Shown: one piece after another, positions 62,841-64,000 of the stretch
Layout: every line of letters starts with the position of its first letter
Numbering within the stretch: position 1 is the first letter of the stretch
Origin: Algoriphagus sp.
GTDB lineage: Bacteria; Bacteroidota; Bacteroidia; Cytophagales; Cyclobacteriaceae
NCBI RefSeq assembly: GCF_013373065.1
Contig: NZ_JABXIN010000003.1
Location: forward strand, 186,001 to 250,000
Direction of reading: 5' to 3'
DNA length: 64,000 bases
Notes under the pieces: model-generated
Databases searched by the model: none
What the model was told of the DNA's origin: nothing
The model's input: the letters and a program-made list of their open reading frames with translations, nothing else
Program-made: the position numbers and the translations under genes

Positions 62841-63365
62841 ATGGATTACCTGGTTGATTTATTGAAAATTTTGCTTCCTGCGGGAGCAGTGCTTTATGGG
62901 ATGTATCTGGTCGTGGTTTCTTTTCTTTCCAAAGAAAGAGAAAAGATGTTGGTAGACTTGAAAACACAAAATACCCAAACTATCCTTCCTGTTCGCTTAC
63001 AGGCAGCCGAGAGGTTATGTCTCCTGCTGGAGCGGATTACTCCCAATAATTTGGTTCGTAGAGTCAATGTCTCAGGACTTAGTGCCGCCGAGCTCCATTC
63101 CCAGCTATTGTCAGAGGTGCGGGATGAGTTTAGCCATAACTATTCGCAGCAGGTATATTTTTCGAATGAAACCTGGGAAGCGGTAAAACGTGCTGTGGAG
63201 GAGGTGACGACGATTGTCAATCTGGGAAGGCAAAGTCTTTCCCCAGAACAGGACAGCGGAATGGACTTGGCAAAGGCGATTTTCTCGGTGTCGATGGAAC
63301 GGAAAAATGATGCGATTGCGTTCGCATTAAAGGAGGTCAAATCCGAGATCAATATTTATTTCTAA
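62841..63365 (+). CDS. DUF7935-type membrane-anchored protein
   Basis: A 174-residue protein with one N-terminal transmembrane helix (LVDLLKILLPAGAVLYGMYLVVVSFLS) and a cytoplasmic helical part (LPVRLQAAERLCLLLERITPNNLVRRV, VRDEFSHNYSQQVYFSNETWEAV). I relate it to DUF7935, a short Bacteroidota family of unknown role. It lies 1 bp ahead of the DUF1232 gene, so the pair is co-transcribed. Confidence 0.7.
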   Translation: MDYLVDLLKILLPAGAVLYGMYLVVVSFLSKEREKMLVDLKTQNTQTILPVRLQAAERLCLLLERITPNNLVRRVNVSGLSAAELHSQLLSEVRDEFSHNYSQQVYFSNETWEAVKRAVEEVTTIVNLGRQSLSPEQDSGMDLAKAIFSVSMERKNDAIAFALKEVKSEINIYF

Positions 63366-63366
63366 A

Positions 63367-63780
63367 ATGTCCAGGATAAAAGATAAAACTAGTCAGCTTA
63401 TCGAGCAAGCGCGAGCCCTTTTCGGAAGGCAAGTGGATGCTTTGGCTCGACAGGAAGCGAAAGTTCGCGAACTTCTGTCTGGGGTGAAGCAAAAGCTGAC
63501 TGGTTTGAAAGATAATCCTCGAATAAAGAAAATGACGGAACCTATTTCGGTATTTATCCGAATGGTCAAAGCTCATTTTTCCGGGACACATAAACTTTCA
63601 GGATCTACCTTAGGATTAATTCTTTTAGCCTTGGTTTACTTTTTGTCTCCGGTGGATATCATTCCTGACTTTTTGGGATTCTTTGGATTTGCAGATGACC
63701 TGTCTGTTATTTTGGCCATTTTTGCGAAAATCAAAGATGAAGTTGCTGATTTTTTGGAGTGGGAGCGAACTCAGATTTAG
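63367..63780 (+). CDS. YkvA/DUF1232 membrane protein
   Basis: A 137-residue protein. The N-terminal half is helical and charged (LIEQARALFGRQVDALARQEAKVRELL). The second half carries the DUF1232 signature YFLSPVDIIPDFLGFFGFADDLSVI between two hydrophobic stretches. The role of this family is unknown. It follows the DUF7935-type gene directly; together they may form a membrane complex. Confidence 0.85.
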   Translation: MSRIKDKTSQLIEQARALFGRQVDALARQEAKVRELLSGVKQKLTGLKDNPRIKKMTEPISVFIRMVKAHFSGTHKLSGSTLGLILLALVYFLSPVDIIPDFLGFFGFADDLSVILAIFAKIKDEVADFLEWERTQI

Positions 63781-63813
63781 GCAAGGCTGTTGAGAATCCA
63801 TATCAGGGATTTT

Positions 63814-64000
63814 ATGCTGGATCAATTGACTAAAGAAAAAACGATTACTGCCAAGACTATTGCTGAATCAATGACCTATTCGCAATATCGCGAAATGGTG
63901 AATGAGCTCTTTGCAGAAGGCAAAACGACAGGGGAAAACCAGTCTGAAGCCTATCTGGAATATACCAGAATTGCAATACAGCGAATGAATAGGTGGGATA
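63814..64000 (+). CDS. Thioredoxin-family-like protein, 3'-truncated by window edge
   Basis: The ATG at 63814 opens a frame that runs to the window end (62 codons). The segment MTYSQYREMVNELFAEGKTTGENQSEAYLEYTRIAIQRMNRWD resembles the N-terminal extension of Bacteroidota thioredoxin-family proteins that read ...LLAEGKTTGPNQSE...YTKLNxxRMxRLDK. The catalytic part lies beyond the edge, so this is only a partial call. The ATG at 63871 is an alternative start. Confidence 0.5.
   Translation, partial: MLDQLTKEKTITAKTIAESMTYSQYREMVNELFAEGKTTGENQSEAYLEYTRIAIQRMNRWD

Overview
The window looks like a chromosomal segment of a Bacteroidota bacterium, most plausibly order Cytophagales (Cyclobacteriaceae/Algoriphagus-like). 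This rests on gene content and protein style, not on any database search. The indicators are a 929-residue TonB-dependent outer-membrane receptor with an N-terminal carboxypeptidase-regulatory-like domain, a two-lipoyl-domain pyruvate dehydrogenase E2, short menaquinone MenE and MenB, a zinc-ligand-free sirtuin, DUF2141, DUF6265, DUF4268 and DUF1080 proteins, Lacal_2735-type and DUF7935-type small proteins, moderate GC content and rare Shine-Dalgarno sequences. No rRNA, tRNA, CRISPR array, transposase or prophage module was seen. The content is mostly housekeeping and metabolic, with small accessory patches.

Layout. 1-5.3 kb: the 3' end of a PLP-dependent decarboxylase, then a disaccharide cassette of SLC45/SUT-like transporter, amylosucrase-like GH13 enzyme and convergent LacI regulator, with a LacI-type operator core ahead of the transporter. 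5.3-11.4 kb: a minus-strand cluster of monoamine oxidase, membrane-anchored nitrilase, secernin-type C69 hydrolase and purple acid phosphatase, preceded by a TlpA thioredoxin. 11.7-17.1 kb: tex and a convergent TonB-family receptor, separated by an unusual array of short hairpins. 17.3-18.4 kb: a small protein plus a LexA-like XRE/S24 regulator. 18.4-24.1 kb: two minor proteins, divergent menE and menB, a MITE-like repeat, a broken small secreted-protein gene, a ROK regulator and a cupin. 24.2-29.4 kb: a minus-strand run with a 54-residue protein, a MORN-repeat protein, FabH with a coupled unknown, an SRAP peptidase and a YheT-like hydrolase. 29.5-34 kb: aceF, hslV and a TetR/ABC1-kinase pair. 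34-41.6 kb: a Tat-exported aminotransferase with an acetyltransferase, a secreted protein with an internal duplication, and a tight four-gene chain (flavin monooxygenase, YfcC carrier, aldo/keto reductase, MFS transporter). 41.7-48.5 kb: sirtuin, topA, sixA, a lipoprotein and a large secreted M14 peptidase. 48.6-51.7 kb: DUF1080 and Gfo/Idh/MocA genes suggesting periplasmic 3-keto-sugar chemistry, then kdsB. 51.7-57.9 kb: lptD and a divergent cell-wall amidase with interlocked start codons, an acyl-CoA carboxylase beta subunit and a transglutaminase-like protein. 57.9-64 kb: a redoxin/phosphopantetheinyl transferase pair, a WD40-DivIVA-folB-DUF4268 operon, an IscA-like protein without its CxC motif, and a DUF7935/DUF1232 pair leading into a thioredoxin-like gene cut by the window edge.

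Several genes combine around common themes. Envelope assembly is represented by kdsB, lptD, the amidase and DivIVA. Menaquinone and central carbon are represented by menE, menB, aceF and the acyl-CoA carboxylase. Carbohydrate use is represented by the amylosucrase cassette, the ROK regulator and DUF1080-Gfo/Idh. The parts most likely to hold undescribed biology are the oxidase-nitrilase-secernin operon, the four-gene flavin monooxygenase chain, the WD40-DivIVA operon, the Tat-exported aminotransferase and the hairpin array between tex and the TonB-family receptor.
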